From Aplectana chamaeleonis (taxonomy: Eukaryota; Nematoda; Chromadorea; Rhabditida; Cosmocercidae): a stretch of DNA of 64,000 nucleotides. Positions 23,701-34,265 of this stretch are shown one piece after another. Position 1 is the stretch's first letter, and the number at the start of each line of letters is the position of its first letter. Under the pieces are notes generated by a model. It did not search any database, was not told the DNA's origin, and saw only the letters and a program-made list of their open reading frames with translations. Location of the stretch: NCBI GenBank assembly GCA_029168955.1, contig JAPDOI010000171.1:1240001-1304000 (forward strand), given 5' to 3'. A program made the translations under genes and the position numbers.

Positions 23701-25620
23701 ACACCCCTTCTGGGGTCCTGCACGTCGCATGATGTCCTGCCCACTTATACTACGGTCCTGCACACGTACAATGATGTCCTGCACACTCCTACTGAGGTCC
23801 TGCACAGGTCCCATGGTGTCCTGCACACTCCTACTAAGGTCTTGCTTACGATCCATGATGTCCTGCACACTCCTACTGAGGTCCTGCACAGGTCCCATGA
23901 TGTCCTACACACTCCTACTGAGGTCCTGCACAGGTCCCATGATGTCCTGCACACTCCTACTAAGGTCTTGCACACGTTCCATGATGTCCTGCACACTCCT
24001 ACTGAGGTCCTGCACAGGTCCCATGATGTCCTGCACACTCCTACTAAGGTCTTGCACACGTTCCATGATGTCCTGCACACTCCTACTGAGGTCCTGCGCA
24101 CATTCTACGACGTCCTGCACACCCCTACTGGGGTCCTGCACACGTCCCATGATGTCCTGTCCACTCCTACTACGGTCCTGCACACGTTTCATGATGTCCT
24201 GCACACTCCTACTGAGGTCCTGCACAGGTCCCATGATGTCCTGCACACTCCTACTAAGGTCTTGCACACGTTCCATGATGTCCTGCACACTCCTACTGAG
24301 GTCCGCACACATTCTACGACGTCCTGCACACCCCTACTGGGGTCCTGCACTCGTCCCATGATGTCCTGTCCACTCCTAATACGGTCCTGCACACGTTCCA
24401 TGATGTCCTGCACACTCCTACTGAGGTCCTGCACAGGTCCCATGATGTCCTGCACACTCCTACTAAGGTCTTGCACACGATCCATGATGTCCTGCACACT
24501 CCTACTGAGGTCCTGCACAGGTCCCAGGATGTCCTGCACACTCCTACTGAGGTCCTGCACAGGTCCCATGATGTCCTGCACACTCCTACTAAGGTCTTGC
24601 ACACGTTCCATGATGTCCTGCACACTCCTACTGAGGTCCTGCACAGGTCCCATGATGTCCTGCACACTCCTACTAAGGTCTTGCACACGTTCCATGATGT
24701 CCTGCACACTCCTACTGAGGTCCTGCACACATTCTACGACGTCCTGCACACCCCTACTGGGGTCCTGCACACGTCCCATGATGTCCTGTCCACTCCTACT
24801 ACGGTCCTGCACACGTTCCATGATGTCCTGCACACTCCTACTGAGGTCCTGCACAGGTCCCATGATGTCCTGCACGCTCCTACTAAGGTCTTGCACACGT
24901 TCCATGATGTCCTGCACACTCCTACTGAGGTCCTGCACAGATCCCATGATGTCCTGCACACTCCTACTAAGGTCTTGCACACGTTCCATGATGTCCTGCA
25001 CACTCCTACTGAGGTCCTGCACACATTCTACGACGTCCTGCACACCCCTACTGGGGTCCTGCACACGTCCCATGATGTCCTGTCCACTCCTACTACGGTC
25101 CTGCACACATTCTACGACGTCCTGCACACCCCTACTGGGGTCCTGCACACGTCCCATGATGTCCTGTCCACTCCTACTACGGTCCTGCGCACGTTCCATG
25201 ATGTCCTGCACACTCCTACTGAGGTCCTGCACAGGTCCCATGATGTCCTGCACACTCCTACTAAGGTCTTGCACACGTTCCATGATGTCCTGCACACGTC
25301 CCATGATGTCCTGTCCACTCCTAATGCGGTCCTGCACAGGTCCCATGATGTCCTGCACACTCCTACTAAGGTCTTGCACACGTTCCATGATGTCCTGCAC
25401 ACTCCTACTGAGGTCTTGCACACGTTCCATGATGTCCTGCCCACTCCTACTGAGGTCCTGCACACATTCTACGACGTCCTGCACACCCCTACTGGGGTCC
25501 TGCACACGTTCCATGATGTCCTGCACACTCCTACTAAGGTCCTGCACACGTTCGATGATGTCCTGCATACTCCTACTGAGGCCCTGCCCACATTCTACGA
25601 CGTCCTGCACACCCCTACTG
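20705..25620. repeat. 21-bp minisatellite array, copy 2
   Basis: About 230 units of the same 21-bp family. The left 600 bp carries a distinct variant (TCATCCTTACAGGGGTCTTG and ACATTCCACGAAGTTCTGAT) also found at the left of copy 3 but not in copy 1. The right 3.5 kb matches copy 1 nearly base for base, apart from rare 1-2 bp indels (for example near 22150, 22360, 22910 and 23035) that shift every reading frame. Confidence 0.95.
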
Positions 25621-26002
25621 AGGTCTCACATAGTCAACCGACACTTCAGCACATCCTGCGACGCCTTCTTATCGATGGTGCGCTTTGAACGAATACGCGC
25701 CGCGGTCAAGTACATCAACCCGCACAGCGTCCTCTTCCGAGCCGGACGTTCAAAGTACACCACCCTGGAGAGCAAGGTGTTTATATGGAGTCTAAGAAAA
25801 CAATGACTGATAACGAAAAACCCACCATTTTCATAAACTATTCTTGAGAGGCCGGTTTCCGAGTTTCAAACGCCCGTTAGGGGCCCAGAAGTCATTATGG
25901 TGAGTTCTGACAATTATTTTCGTCATTCCCGTGGCCGATTACCTCTAGTCACAAATTTTCGAGCGATTTGGTCCACGCCTTCCAAAAAAATGGTTTTCGA
26001 CG

Positions 26003-26052
26003 GACGGAGGTGGAGGCGGAGGCGGAGGCGGAGGCGGAGGCGGAGGCGGTGG
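26003..26052. repeat. (GGAGGC)n microsatellite, copy 2
   Basis: About eight to nine hexamers, slightly longer than in copy 1 although the flanks are otherwise almost identical. The tract therefore changed length after the duplication. Confidence 0.9.
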
Positions 26053-26242
26053 TGGAGAACGTTTTTGCGTACTTTGAGAGGTCATAACTTTAGAAAGCGG
26101 GGACCAGTTGGGATGAAAAGTTGCATACATATGTAATTTCTTGCAGCGCGTCGAATAGTGTACAGCTCATACCTCTGTTGACGGTATGAATAGGTGATCT
26201 CATTGTAGGGTATCCGCGCGGGAAGAGATCAAAGCCAAATCC

Positions 26243-26265
26243 TGGTGAGCGCTTCGCGCTCACCA
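26243..26265. other. Terminal hairpin of large element (copy 2)
   Basis: Same stem and loop as copy 1. The junction to unit 3 is the same as that between units 1 and 2 (CACCAC followed by AATTTCACAACATTTAGG). Confidence 0.85.
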
Positions 26266-27196
26266 CAATTTCACAACATTTAGGAGCAATGCCAAATCCT
26301 TGACCTTTTCTGCGGAGCCCAACTTTCAGAAATTTCACAACTTTTTACAAGGGTTTCCCTTCTACAATATCGTCGAGCTCCAGAAGTCAAGTTGTTTTTT
26401 TTTTCGAAAACATAGGGGTAGAAATGAAGAAACAACCGCTCCGCTGCTAAGACTGCAAGATAATTGTTGCAACGCGGCTTCCTACAAATAGATGCAAGGC
26501 ATATACTTTTTGAATTTAAAAGTCGAAAAATGAAGAAATGAGTTTCAAAATGACCCAATTGTACAGGTTCTAGGCACTCTTCTAGACGGGGGGGGGCACG
26601 CACCACTCAAGACAGAAATGAAATGAACGGCCCATTGGTGAGGCTACCAGTCGAAGTATTTCCGTAGAGCTCTAATAAAAACAATGATTGATAGCGCAGT
26701 ATCAGGCCTCTTTTATCAGAGTTTTTCATCATGTCTATGAGTTTTTGCGTAGCTTGGCCCCTCTAGTGAAAGAAAATGTTGAAGGGGCCCATGAAAAACC
26801 TTCATTTGTAAAGAAAAGTCAATCGGAACACATTGTAAATACGAATTTGAATTTCGCGCCTAAATCATTTTCGGAGTTTTTCTGCATGTGGAGTTCGTGC
26901 CGTAACCAATTTTTCCTGTTATCTTACTGTCACACCAACATTCTAGGAAAAAGGGCTAGATGACTGGTGAGAATTGGTGGCGGATATTAACCTCATCGTT
27001 CAACGTTTTTGACTCGCCAAAGTTTACCAGTGTTGTCTACCGGGCTCAATCATGAAATTGAGCCTGAAAAATGGAAATTGATTTCCAGCGCGAACGATAG
27101 TTAAGTGTGCCAGAAGAGGACTACCGTAATCTCAGGAATGATGTTATTCGGCTCTCGTAAACAAATTTGATGATACCCAATTGATCAATGATAAAG

Positions 27197-27204
27197 TATA
27201 AAAG
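27197..27204 (+). promoter_or_regulatory. TATA-like box in element 5' region (copy 3)
   Basis: TATAAAAG in the same context as copy 2, 18 bp upstream of the conserved hairpin at 27215-27238. It is suggested by position and conservation only. Confidence 0.3.
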
Positions 27205-27449
27205 AAGTGAAGAGCGGTGTGTCTTGATTCACACACCGTCCTTCTCTAGGGGTCAGCAGTTGAGGATCTGCCTGGACTAAAAAGCAGGATAACATCACCA
27301 CCTGTAGGGAAGATGAAGCGAATTCGAGTCAGAACTTACAAAATTTTAGAGCCAACTCGAGTGAGATTACGGTAGCCCTGTTCTGGCGGACTTAACTATC
27401 GTTCTTGTAGATTCGGAGGCCTGGCTTGCATACGGTGTCCTGAACATTG

Positions 27450-29490
27450 AACTGAGGTCCTGCACACCCTACTGAGATCCAGCACACATTCCATGAAGTC
27501 CTGCTCATCCTTACAGGGGTCTTGCACACGTTTCATGATGTCCTGCACACTCCTACTGATGTCCTGCACACATTCCACGAAGTTCTGATCATCCTTACAA
27601 GGGTCTTGCACACGTTTCATGATGTCCTGCACACTCCTACTAAGGTCCTGCACACATTCCATGATGTCCTGCACACCCCTATTGGGGTCCTGCACACGCT
27701 TCATGATGTCCTGCACACTCCTACTGATGTCCTGCACACATTCCACGAAGTTCTGATCATCCTTACAGGGTCTTGCACACGTTTCATGATGTCCTGCACA
27801 CTCCTATCAAGGTCCTGCACACATTCCATGATGTCCTGCACACCCCTATTGGGGTCCTGCACACGTTCTATGATGTCCTGTGTAATTTTACTAAGGTCCT
27901 ACACACATTCCATGACGTCCTGCTCAACCCTACTGGGGTCCTGCACACGCTTCATGATGTCCTGCACACTCCTACTGATGTCCTGCACACATTCCATGAA
28001 GTCCTGCTCATCCTTACAGGGTCTTGCACATGTTTCATGATCTCCCGCCCACTCCTACTAAGGTCCTGCACACATTCTATGACGTCCTGCACACCCCTAC
28101 TGGGGTCCTGCACAGGTCCCATGATGTCCTGCACACTCCTACTGATGTTTTGCACACATTCTACGATGTCCTGCACACCCCTACTGGGGTCCTACACAGG
28201 TTCCATGATGTCCTGCACACTCCTACTGGGGTCCTGCACAGGTCCCATGATGTCCTGCACACTCCTACTAAGGTCCTGCACACTCCTACTGAGGTCCTGC
28301 ACACATTCTACGACGTCCTGCACACCCCTACTGGGGTCCTGCACAGGTTCCATGATATCCTGCGCACTCCTACTGAGGTCCTGTACAGGTCCCATAATGT
28401 CATGCACACTCCTACTGAGGTCCTGCACACCCCTACTGGGGTCCTGCACAGGTCCCATGATGTCCTGCACACTCCTACTAAGGTCCTGCACACTCCCACT
28501 GAGGTCCTGCACACATTCTACGACGTCCTGCACACCCTTACTGGGGTCCTGCACAGGTCCCAAAATGTCCTGCACACTCCTACTGAGGTCCTGCACACCC
28601 CTACTGGGGTCCTGCACAGGTCCCATGATGTCCTGCACACTCCTACTAAGGTCCTGCACACTCTACTGAGTGTCCTGCACACATTCTACGACGTCCTGCA
28701 CACCCCTACTGGGGTCCTGCACAGGTCCCATGATGTCCTGCACACTCCTACTAAGGTCCTGCACACTCCTACTGAGGTCCTGCACACATTCTACGGCGTC
28801 CTGCACACTCCCACTGAGGTCCTGCACACATTCTACGACGTCCTGCACACCCTTACTGGGGTCCTGCACAGGTCCCAAAATGTCCTGCACACTCCTACTG
28901 AGGTCCTGCACACCCCTACTGGGGTCCTGCACAGGTCCCATGATGTCCTGCACACTCCTACTAAGGTCCTGCACACTCCTACTGAGGTCCTGCACACATT
29001 CTACGACGTCCTGCACACCCCTACTGGGGTCCTGCACAGGTCCCATGATGTCCTGCACACTCCTACTAAGGTCCTGCACACTCCTACTGAGGTCCTGCAC
29101 ACATTCTACGGCGTCCTGCACACTCCCACTGAGGTCCTGCACACATTCTACGACGTCCTGCACACACCCTTACTGGGGTCCTGCACAGGTCCCAAAATGT
29201 CCTGCACACTCCTACTGAGGTCCTGCACACCCCTACTGGGGTCCTGCACAGGTCCCATGATGTCCTGCACACTCCTACTAAGGTCCTGCACACTCCTACT
29301 GAGGTCCTTCACACATTCTACGACGTCCTGCACACCCCTACTGGGGTCCTGCACAGGTCCCATGATGTCCTGCACACTCCTACTAAGGTCCTGCACACTC
29401 CTACTGAGGTCCTGCACACATTCTACGGCGTCCTGCACACCCCTACTGAGGGGTTGCTGTAGTTCCACGACGTCCTGCATACTCCTACTG
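27450..29490. repeat. 21-bp minisatellite array, copy 3
   Basis: About 97 units. The left 1.2 kb matches the left of copy 2 (20705-22130). The right part is made of repeats of a block pairing AAGGTCCTGCACACTCCTAC with ATTCTACGGCGT/ATTCTACGACGT. The minus strand at the right edge keeps an open start (ATGCGAGACC...) that copies 1 and 2 lack. Confidence 0.95.
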
Positions 29491-29875
29491 CGGTCTCGCA
29501 TAGTCAACCGACACTTCAGCACACCCTGCGACGACTTCTTATCTTTGGTGCGCATGGTACAAACACGCGCCACGCTCAAAAACAACCCCTCCACATAGCG
29601 TCCTGTTCCAAGCCGGACGTTTAGAGTACACCACCCTAGAAAGCAAGGTATTTATATGGAGTCTCTAAGAAAACAATGACTGATAACGAAAAACCCGTCA
29701 TTTTTATAAACTAATCTTGAGAGGCCGGTTTCCGAGTTTCAAACGCCCGTTAGGGGCCCAGAAGTTATTGTGGTGAGTTCTGACAATTATTTTCGTCATT
29801 CCCGTGGTCTTTTACATCTAGTCACAAATTTTCGAGCGATTTGGTCCACGCCTTCCAAAAAAATGGTTTTCGACG

Positions 29876-30052
29876 GACGGAGGTGGAGGCGGAGGCGGAG
29901 GCGGAGGCGGAGGCGGAGGCGGAGGCGGAGGCGGAGGCGGAGGCGGAGGCGGAGGCGGAGGCGGAGGCGGAGGCGGAGGCGGAGGCGGAGGCGGAGGCGG
30001 AGGCGGAGGCGGTGGCGGAGGCGGAGGCGGAGGCGGAGGCGGTGGTGGAGAA
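29876..30052. repeat. (GGAGGC)n microsatellite, copy 3 (expanded)
   Basis: About 27-29 hexamers, roughly 175 bp, with few interruptions (GGTGGC). Poly-Arg, poly-Glu-Ala and poly-Pro frames across it are artefacts. Confidence 0.95.
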
Positions 30053-30235
30053 CGTTTTTGCGTACTTTGAGAGGTCATAACTTTAGAAAGCGGGGACCAG
30101 TTGGGATGAAAAGTTGCACACATATGTAATTTCTTGCAGCGCGTCGAATAGTGTACAGCTCATACCTCTGTTGACGGTATGAGTAGGTGATCTCATTGCA
30201 GGGCATCCGCGCGGGAAGAGATCAAAGCCAAATCC

Positions 30236-30258
30236 TGGTGAGCGCTTCGCGCTCACCA
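30236..30258. other. Terminal hairpin of large element (copy 3)
   Basis: Stem TGGTGAGCGC / GCGCTCACCA, loop TTC, at the right boundary of the array. Confidence 0.85.
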
Positions 30259-30262
30259 CAAT

Positions 30263-30573
30263 TATTGTCTCACTTAATACGTAACGACGATTGCCCATGT
30301 TTATTAATTAGAGGCAGGGTTTGCAATAAAAACGATGGTTGTGCTATCCTCATTAGAAAGTAGATCTTATCATCACGAATGTGAAAATAAGTGGAAAGTT
30401 GTAGAAAAAATGCACAGGAACAAGTTATTGCTTTGTCCGTTCGCCTCCAATTATCGAGATTTCTATAGATGGCTGATTTGGCAACATTTATTTTGCTTCT
30501 AAAAAAATTTCTGAGCACTTAAGTAGACTACTGACTATTTTAAGAGCGAAAAAAGCGGATAAGCATCCATGAA
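30263..30573. other. No gene seen
   Basis: AT-rich spacer between the array and the next TTAA element. Only overlapping short frames occur. Confidence 0.5.
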
Positions 30574-31546
30574 AGGCAGTGTTCACGATAACTTTGAGAT
30601 TATTCGTTATATTGATAAAGTGGCCAACGGGTAGAATTAAAATGACGTAGAATATGAGAAAAACGCACAAGAAGTACACGAAATCCTTAAAGGCAGTGTT
30701 CACGATGAAAAAAGTTTTCGAAATTCCACTAGGATTGGGTAGTGGAGAGAGAGACACTCTGTAACGTTAACGTCGAAAGAACGCTAGAAAACGAGCCAGG
30801 AAGAGCCTCAAAAGAGCCCTAAGTTGCAACTTCGAGCGCATTGAAAACCCCAAAAGCGCATCACACGCCCACCGACGTGAACAAATAAATGCTCGAGATC
30901 GTGAGATGAGCGATGATTTTCGATCATTAGCCCCGTTCTTCCCTTCATTCTCAGCTTCTCTCTTTACTCAGGTCAGCTCGCATAGATTGGCTGCAAAAGA
31001 CGGAAGTTACAAGCCTCGGACAACTCGTCCACCATGCTTCCATAGCTCCATCTTTGAGGGACCATACCTGCGTTCACAGAAGGTCTTGTATAATTTCAGA
31101 GACACCATTGGAATCAGCATGGAGCCGTTTTCAAGATAGGCGGAAAAACAGAAAAAACGATTTTCATCGTGAACACTGCCTTTAAGTATCACCCCACCTC
31201 TTACGTATCACAGGAAGTGTTTGTTGTGGCAATGAAATCTTTTCTCGACCCGTACTTTGCAATTCTCTTCTATCTACAGCTCCGTTCTTTCCCTAGGGCC
31301 CAAAATAATCCTGCTTTGCATGAAATATTCTTCCACTTTCGATTAGCCCCATTTTCCACCGGTGACAACCACCATGAACCTGTTAGTACAACCGGACAAT
31401 TAGTCCATGTTATAGGATAATGTCACTGAAATACGACGTTTTAATGAGTTTCTCGCCATTTCTTCGTAATTTTGGTAGCACTTGGAGGCCAGCGCATTGG
31501 TTTATGTGAAAAGCTCTGGGAACGAGAATCGTCGTGAACACTGCCT
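30574..31546. mobile_element. TTAA-type MITE, family A, copy 2 (interrupted)
   Basis: Left end AGGCAGTGTTCACGATAACT, right end GTCGTGAACACTGCCT followed by TTAA (31547-31550). A family B element (30691-31181) sits inside. Without it, the text GAAATCC / GTATCACCCC joins as in copy 1 (AAATCCTCAAGTATCACC near 4308-4325). This copy also supplies the unoccupied site for the large element copy 4 (near 31320-31335, on the opposite strand). Confidence 0.75.
30691..31181. mobile_element. TTAA-type MITE, family B, copy 2 (nested)
   Basis: AGGCAGTGTTCACGATGAAA at the left, TTTTCATCGTGAACACTGCC plus T at the right, flanked by TTAA at 30687-30690 and 31182-31185. It is in the opposite orientation to copies 1 and 4. 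The plus strand holds a 77-codon frame with the family core. Confidence 0.85.
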
Positions 31547-31550
31547 TTAA

Positions 31551-32026
31551 TGCACAGTCTAACCTCAGAATCGTTTTTATGATTTTCTGTCTATCCTGAA
31601 AACGGTCCCACGCTGATTCCAACGATGTCCCTTAAATCGTACAAAACCCCGCAAGAACGAAGTTATGGCCCCTCGAAGATTGAGCTACGGAACCATGGTG
31701 GACGATTTGTCCGACGCTTTTAGCTTCCTTCATTTGCAACGGATGTATACGAGCCGACCTGAGCAAAGAGAGAGGTTGAGAATGAAGGGATGAACGGGGC
31801 TACTGATCTGAATCCATCGCTCATCTCGCCACTGCTGAGCTCGAAAGATCGTAGAAGGGGCGTGCTAAAGTGGCATCCGGATGTGGGCGCCCCACGGTGG
31901 CTTCCTCCCATATCTCGCTTATTCGAAGGAATTGAGAGCTCGCACTTGGTTAGTGTTATATAGGCTGGGTCTACTTCAAGAATATGTAGAAATATCAGAT
32001 TTCGTCCCTGAGCTTGGACTGTGCCT
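31551..32026. mobile_element. TTAA-type MITE, family C, copy 2
   Basis: Starts TGCACAGTCTAACC right after the TTAA shared with family A copy 2 and ends TTGGACTGTGCCT before TTAA (32027-32030). The interior contains the core shared by families B and C (GAAGTTATGGCCCCTCGAAG, GGTGGACGATTTGTC). Confidence 0.7.
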
Positions 32027-32030
32027 TTAA

Positions 32031-32758
32031 ATAGGGGGCCGGCCGACACCGGTAATCAGCCGTCACACCTTGTTGTTGAGCGTTTTTACCGCAAATTTCC
32101 GGTTTTTTTTTCACTTATTTTTCCTTTGGTGATGACCAAATCTACACTCTCATGAAGAAAGCTCAAAAACCGTTTTTATCGCGAACCCTGCCCTTAACTA
32201 CAGCATCAATACTAGATCTAATGAAAAATGTGGAGAGTTTCTCCACTATGATCTTCATTAAGTCTCTCAATGAATCTAAAACATGGGTGAGTCCTTCAGA
32301 AATTTTCTAACAAATGAACAAGTTCAAAAATATATCGTATACTCGATTTAATTGTATTACTTGTGAACATTTGCACAAATATTCGAGCAATTATTCGAAT
32401 TCGAATTTGAAATGACTTTCAAGTAAAATACTTGTACAAATGAACAACTTCTTCCGAAGGACTATGTAAGCTGAATTGAGACAAATATTCGAACAAACGG
32501 AAATTTAACCTGACCGCAGGCAAAAATATTTTCGAATTCCCGAAGGAATGGAACACTCGAGAGGCGAAAAATATGAAACCTCCGCTAAGTCGAGAATCAA
32601 GACAGTAAAAAATCACGACGGAATCAAATATTCAAAAAAAAGAGGATTTTTTTAGGATTTCAAATAAACCTAGTGTTTGAAAAAATACGCATAATAAAAT
32701 CCCAAGAGTCAGTAAAATATAAGAATACCTCAAAAATTCCTAGAACAATATTTGAGTA
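32031..32758. other. No gene; one decayed transposon terminus
   Basis: TTTTTATCGCGAACCCTGCC followed by CTTAAC near 32175-32197 resembles a family A/B right terminus. The remainder is very AT-rich with no coding signal. Confidence 0.45.
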
Positions 32759-32762
32759 TTAA

Positions 32763-33248
32763 AGGCAGTGTTCACGATGAAAAAAGTTTTCGAAATTCCA
32801 TTAGGATTGGGTAGTGGAGGGACACTCTGTAACGTTAACGTCGAAAGAATGCATGAAAACGAGCCAGGAAGAGCCCCAAAAGAGCCCGAAGTTGCAACTT
32901 TGAGCGCATTGAAAACCCCAAAAGCGCATTACACGCCCCCCGACGTGAACAAATGAATGCTCGAGATCGTGAGATGAGCGATGATTTTCAATCATTAGCC
33001 CCGTTCTTCCCTTCATTCTCAGCTTCTCTCTTCACTCAGGTCAGCTCGCATAGATCGGCTGCAAAAGACGGAAGTTACAAGCCTCGGACAACTCGTCCAC
33101 CATGTTTACATAGCTCAATTTTTGAGGGCCCATACCTGCGTTCACAGAAGGTCTTGTGGGATTTCAGAGACACCATTGGAATCGGCATGGGGCCGTTTTC
33201 AAGATAGGCGAAAAAACAGAAAAACGATTTTCATCGTGAACACTGCCT
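32763..33248. mobile_element. TTAA-type MITE, family B, copy 3
   Basis: Flanked by perfect TTAA at 32759-32762 and 33249-33252, with termini AGGCAGTGTTCACGAT and its complement. It is very similar to copy 2. The plus-strand 84-codon frame (ARDREMSDDFQSLAPFFPSF ...) is retained. Confidence 0.85.
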
Positions 33249-33252
33249 TTAA

Positions 33253-33777
33253 TTCCATTCGATACCAGAACTTATTTGCGCGTTATTGGACAAAAACAGG
33301 TGTGCTTTACGAGAGACAAAAAATCAAAAGCAGGTTCTCCAATTGCGCAACCGGCTGAATAATTCGCCAAGCATTCGGAGAATCGGACGACCAATGCTCA
33401 CCGGCAATAGGATGTGCTGCCTTACCAGCCTGCCGTGAACCTGATATCGACAGGTCGATAGCAGGTCAATAACAGGTCCATGTTTTTCTCCCGAAAGAAC
33501 CTGTGAGTGCCCGGTCGCTTGAGAAAGGGGCGGACCAACCTGCTATCGACATCTGAGTTTGCCTGAGTGTGCAACAGGCAGGATATCTGCCAGTTCATAG
33601 GACGCGGGCGCACCCCCGCCGGAGATCGGTATGTTGGCCAGAGTAATTGACAGGTAGCACTTTTAAGGACGGGGACAGTAGGATTCGTGGCGGTAATCCC
33701 AAATTTTTACACCTAGACCGAGATCTAATCTAAGGAGCTAATTGAGCAAACTTTTGCGCAGTGAAGAAAACACTCAC
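33253..33777. other. Possible IFT80 intron with small inverted repeat
   Basis: Lies immediately 3' of the last visible IFT80 exon and begins (minus strand) with GTGAGTG, a good donor. It contains an inverted pair CGATAGCAGGT (33455-33465) / ACCTGCTATCG (33538-33548) with repeated ACAGGT motifs. No further IFT80 exon was recognised here. Confidence 0.4.
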
Positions 33778-34265
33778 TAATTAAATTTAATTTGCCTTCA
33801 GGGATTTTGATTTCGCTAAGACTTCTGCCATCGTAATTGTATGTGCTAAGAGTTTGTCCATCTGAGATAAGGAAAACCCTGAAATAATCAAAAGCGTTAA
33901 AGTCCAACAACGACCGCACAGTTGAAATTCGGATGCAAGCTGTGAAAAATCATACTTGCTAGCTTGGAAAATCATTGTGATGGTCCTTTCCTTCAGATCC
34001 ACAATGACAGGTGTATTCCAGTTCTTCGAGCTGAAAGTGGTAGAATCACTAGCGTGGCCTCTACAATGAGATAACGAAGAAGAAATACCTGTATATGTAT
34101 AGCTGCAAAGTGGTGACCACTAGAAGGTAATCATATGCAATTGCGAATCGTGCGATGCGATCCCGGGTTTCCAGTTGTTCACGAGACATCTCCGCACTCA
34201 CATTGCGAACCTCTAGTATATTTCGTTTCGACTGCACAACTTCCAAGTTCCCATAACTTTGTGTG
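33778..34265 (-). CDS. IFT80 (che-2): IFT80 / CHE-2 homologue, partial gene, three exons
   Basis: IFT80 is a WD40-repeat subunit of intraflagellar transport complex B, needed to build cilia. Three minus-strand exons join in frame: about 34265-34089, 34030-33956 and 33878-33778. The joined product reads through EVRNV, then a stretch like IFT80 (YIYSSKNWNTP, VDLKERTITMIFQA), then VFLISDGQTLSTYNYDGRSL. In known IFT80 the matching words are MQVRNV, FSTKNWNTP, FDLKEGTVSLILQA and YLYSYEGR, in the same order and spacing. Introns are 58 bp (34031-34088, GTATTT...TTTCAG) and 77 bp (33879-33955, GTATGA...TTTCAG), short as usual in nematodes, and the phases match. A further donor GTGAGT follows at 33777. 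The 5' start of the first exon is uncertain (34265 or 34256). The remaining exons, which should encode the N-terminal WD40 repeats and the C-terminal helical part, were not found nearby. The gene either has very long transposon-filled introns or this is a gene fragment. Confidence 0.8.
33879..33955 (-). other. IFT80 intron (77 bp)
   Basis: Donor GTATGA and acceptor TTTCAG on the minus strand. It interrupts a codon as AA|G (Lys), joining QAS-K-VFLISDG. Confidence 0.8.
34031..34088 (-). other. IFT80 intron (58 bp)
   Basis: Donor GTATTT and acceptor TTTCAG on the minus strand. It interrupts a codon after its second base, giving AG|C (Ser). Confidence 0.8.

Larger units (their letters stand above)
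19524..26265 (+). mobile_element. Large minisatellite-bearing element, copy 2 (array unit 2)
   Basis: Starts right after the copy 1 hairpin, inside the right arm (AATTTCACAACATTTAGG). It has a 5' region to about 20700, minisatellite 20705-25620, 3' region 25621-26242, (GGAGGC)n, and hairpin 26243-26265. It lacks the left arm. The DNA from about 15.4-22.1 kb repeats at about 22.1-28.7 kb with an offset of 6737-6746 bp, so unit 2 is partly the product of a recent tandem duplication that includes the 3' part of unit 1 and the 5' part of unit 2. Confidence 0.7.
26266..30262 (+). mobile_element. Large minisatellite-bearing element, copy 3 (array unit 3)
   Basis: 5' region 26266-27430 almost identical to 19524-20690, minisatellite 27450-29490, 3' region, long (GGAGGC)n, hairpin 30236-30258. 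After CACCACAATT the sequence switches to unrelated DNA (ATTGTCTCACTTAAT), marking the right edge of the three-unit array. The last part of the array and the 3' region differ more from copies 1 and 2 than those do from each other. Confidence 0.7.

Noticed and set aside
12478..29598. Frames of 860-1409 codons on both strands across the minisatellites
   Set aside because: The 21-bp unit is a multiple of three and lacks stops in four frames, so long frames arise automatically on both strands. Indels of 1-2 bp between near-identical copies shift all of them. Only the heptad frame is kept, as a finding.
29770..30129. Poly-Arg, poly-Glu-Ala and poly-Pro proteins (also at 19161, 25897 and 44359)
   Set aside because: Translations of the (GGAGGC)n microsatellite with no flanking domain.
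19501..30262. Canonical Helitron 3' end (hairpin then CTRR)
   Set aside because: No CTRR motif follows the hairpin. Sequence after CACCAC is AATT or AGTT, so only a Helentron-like interpretation remains open.
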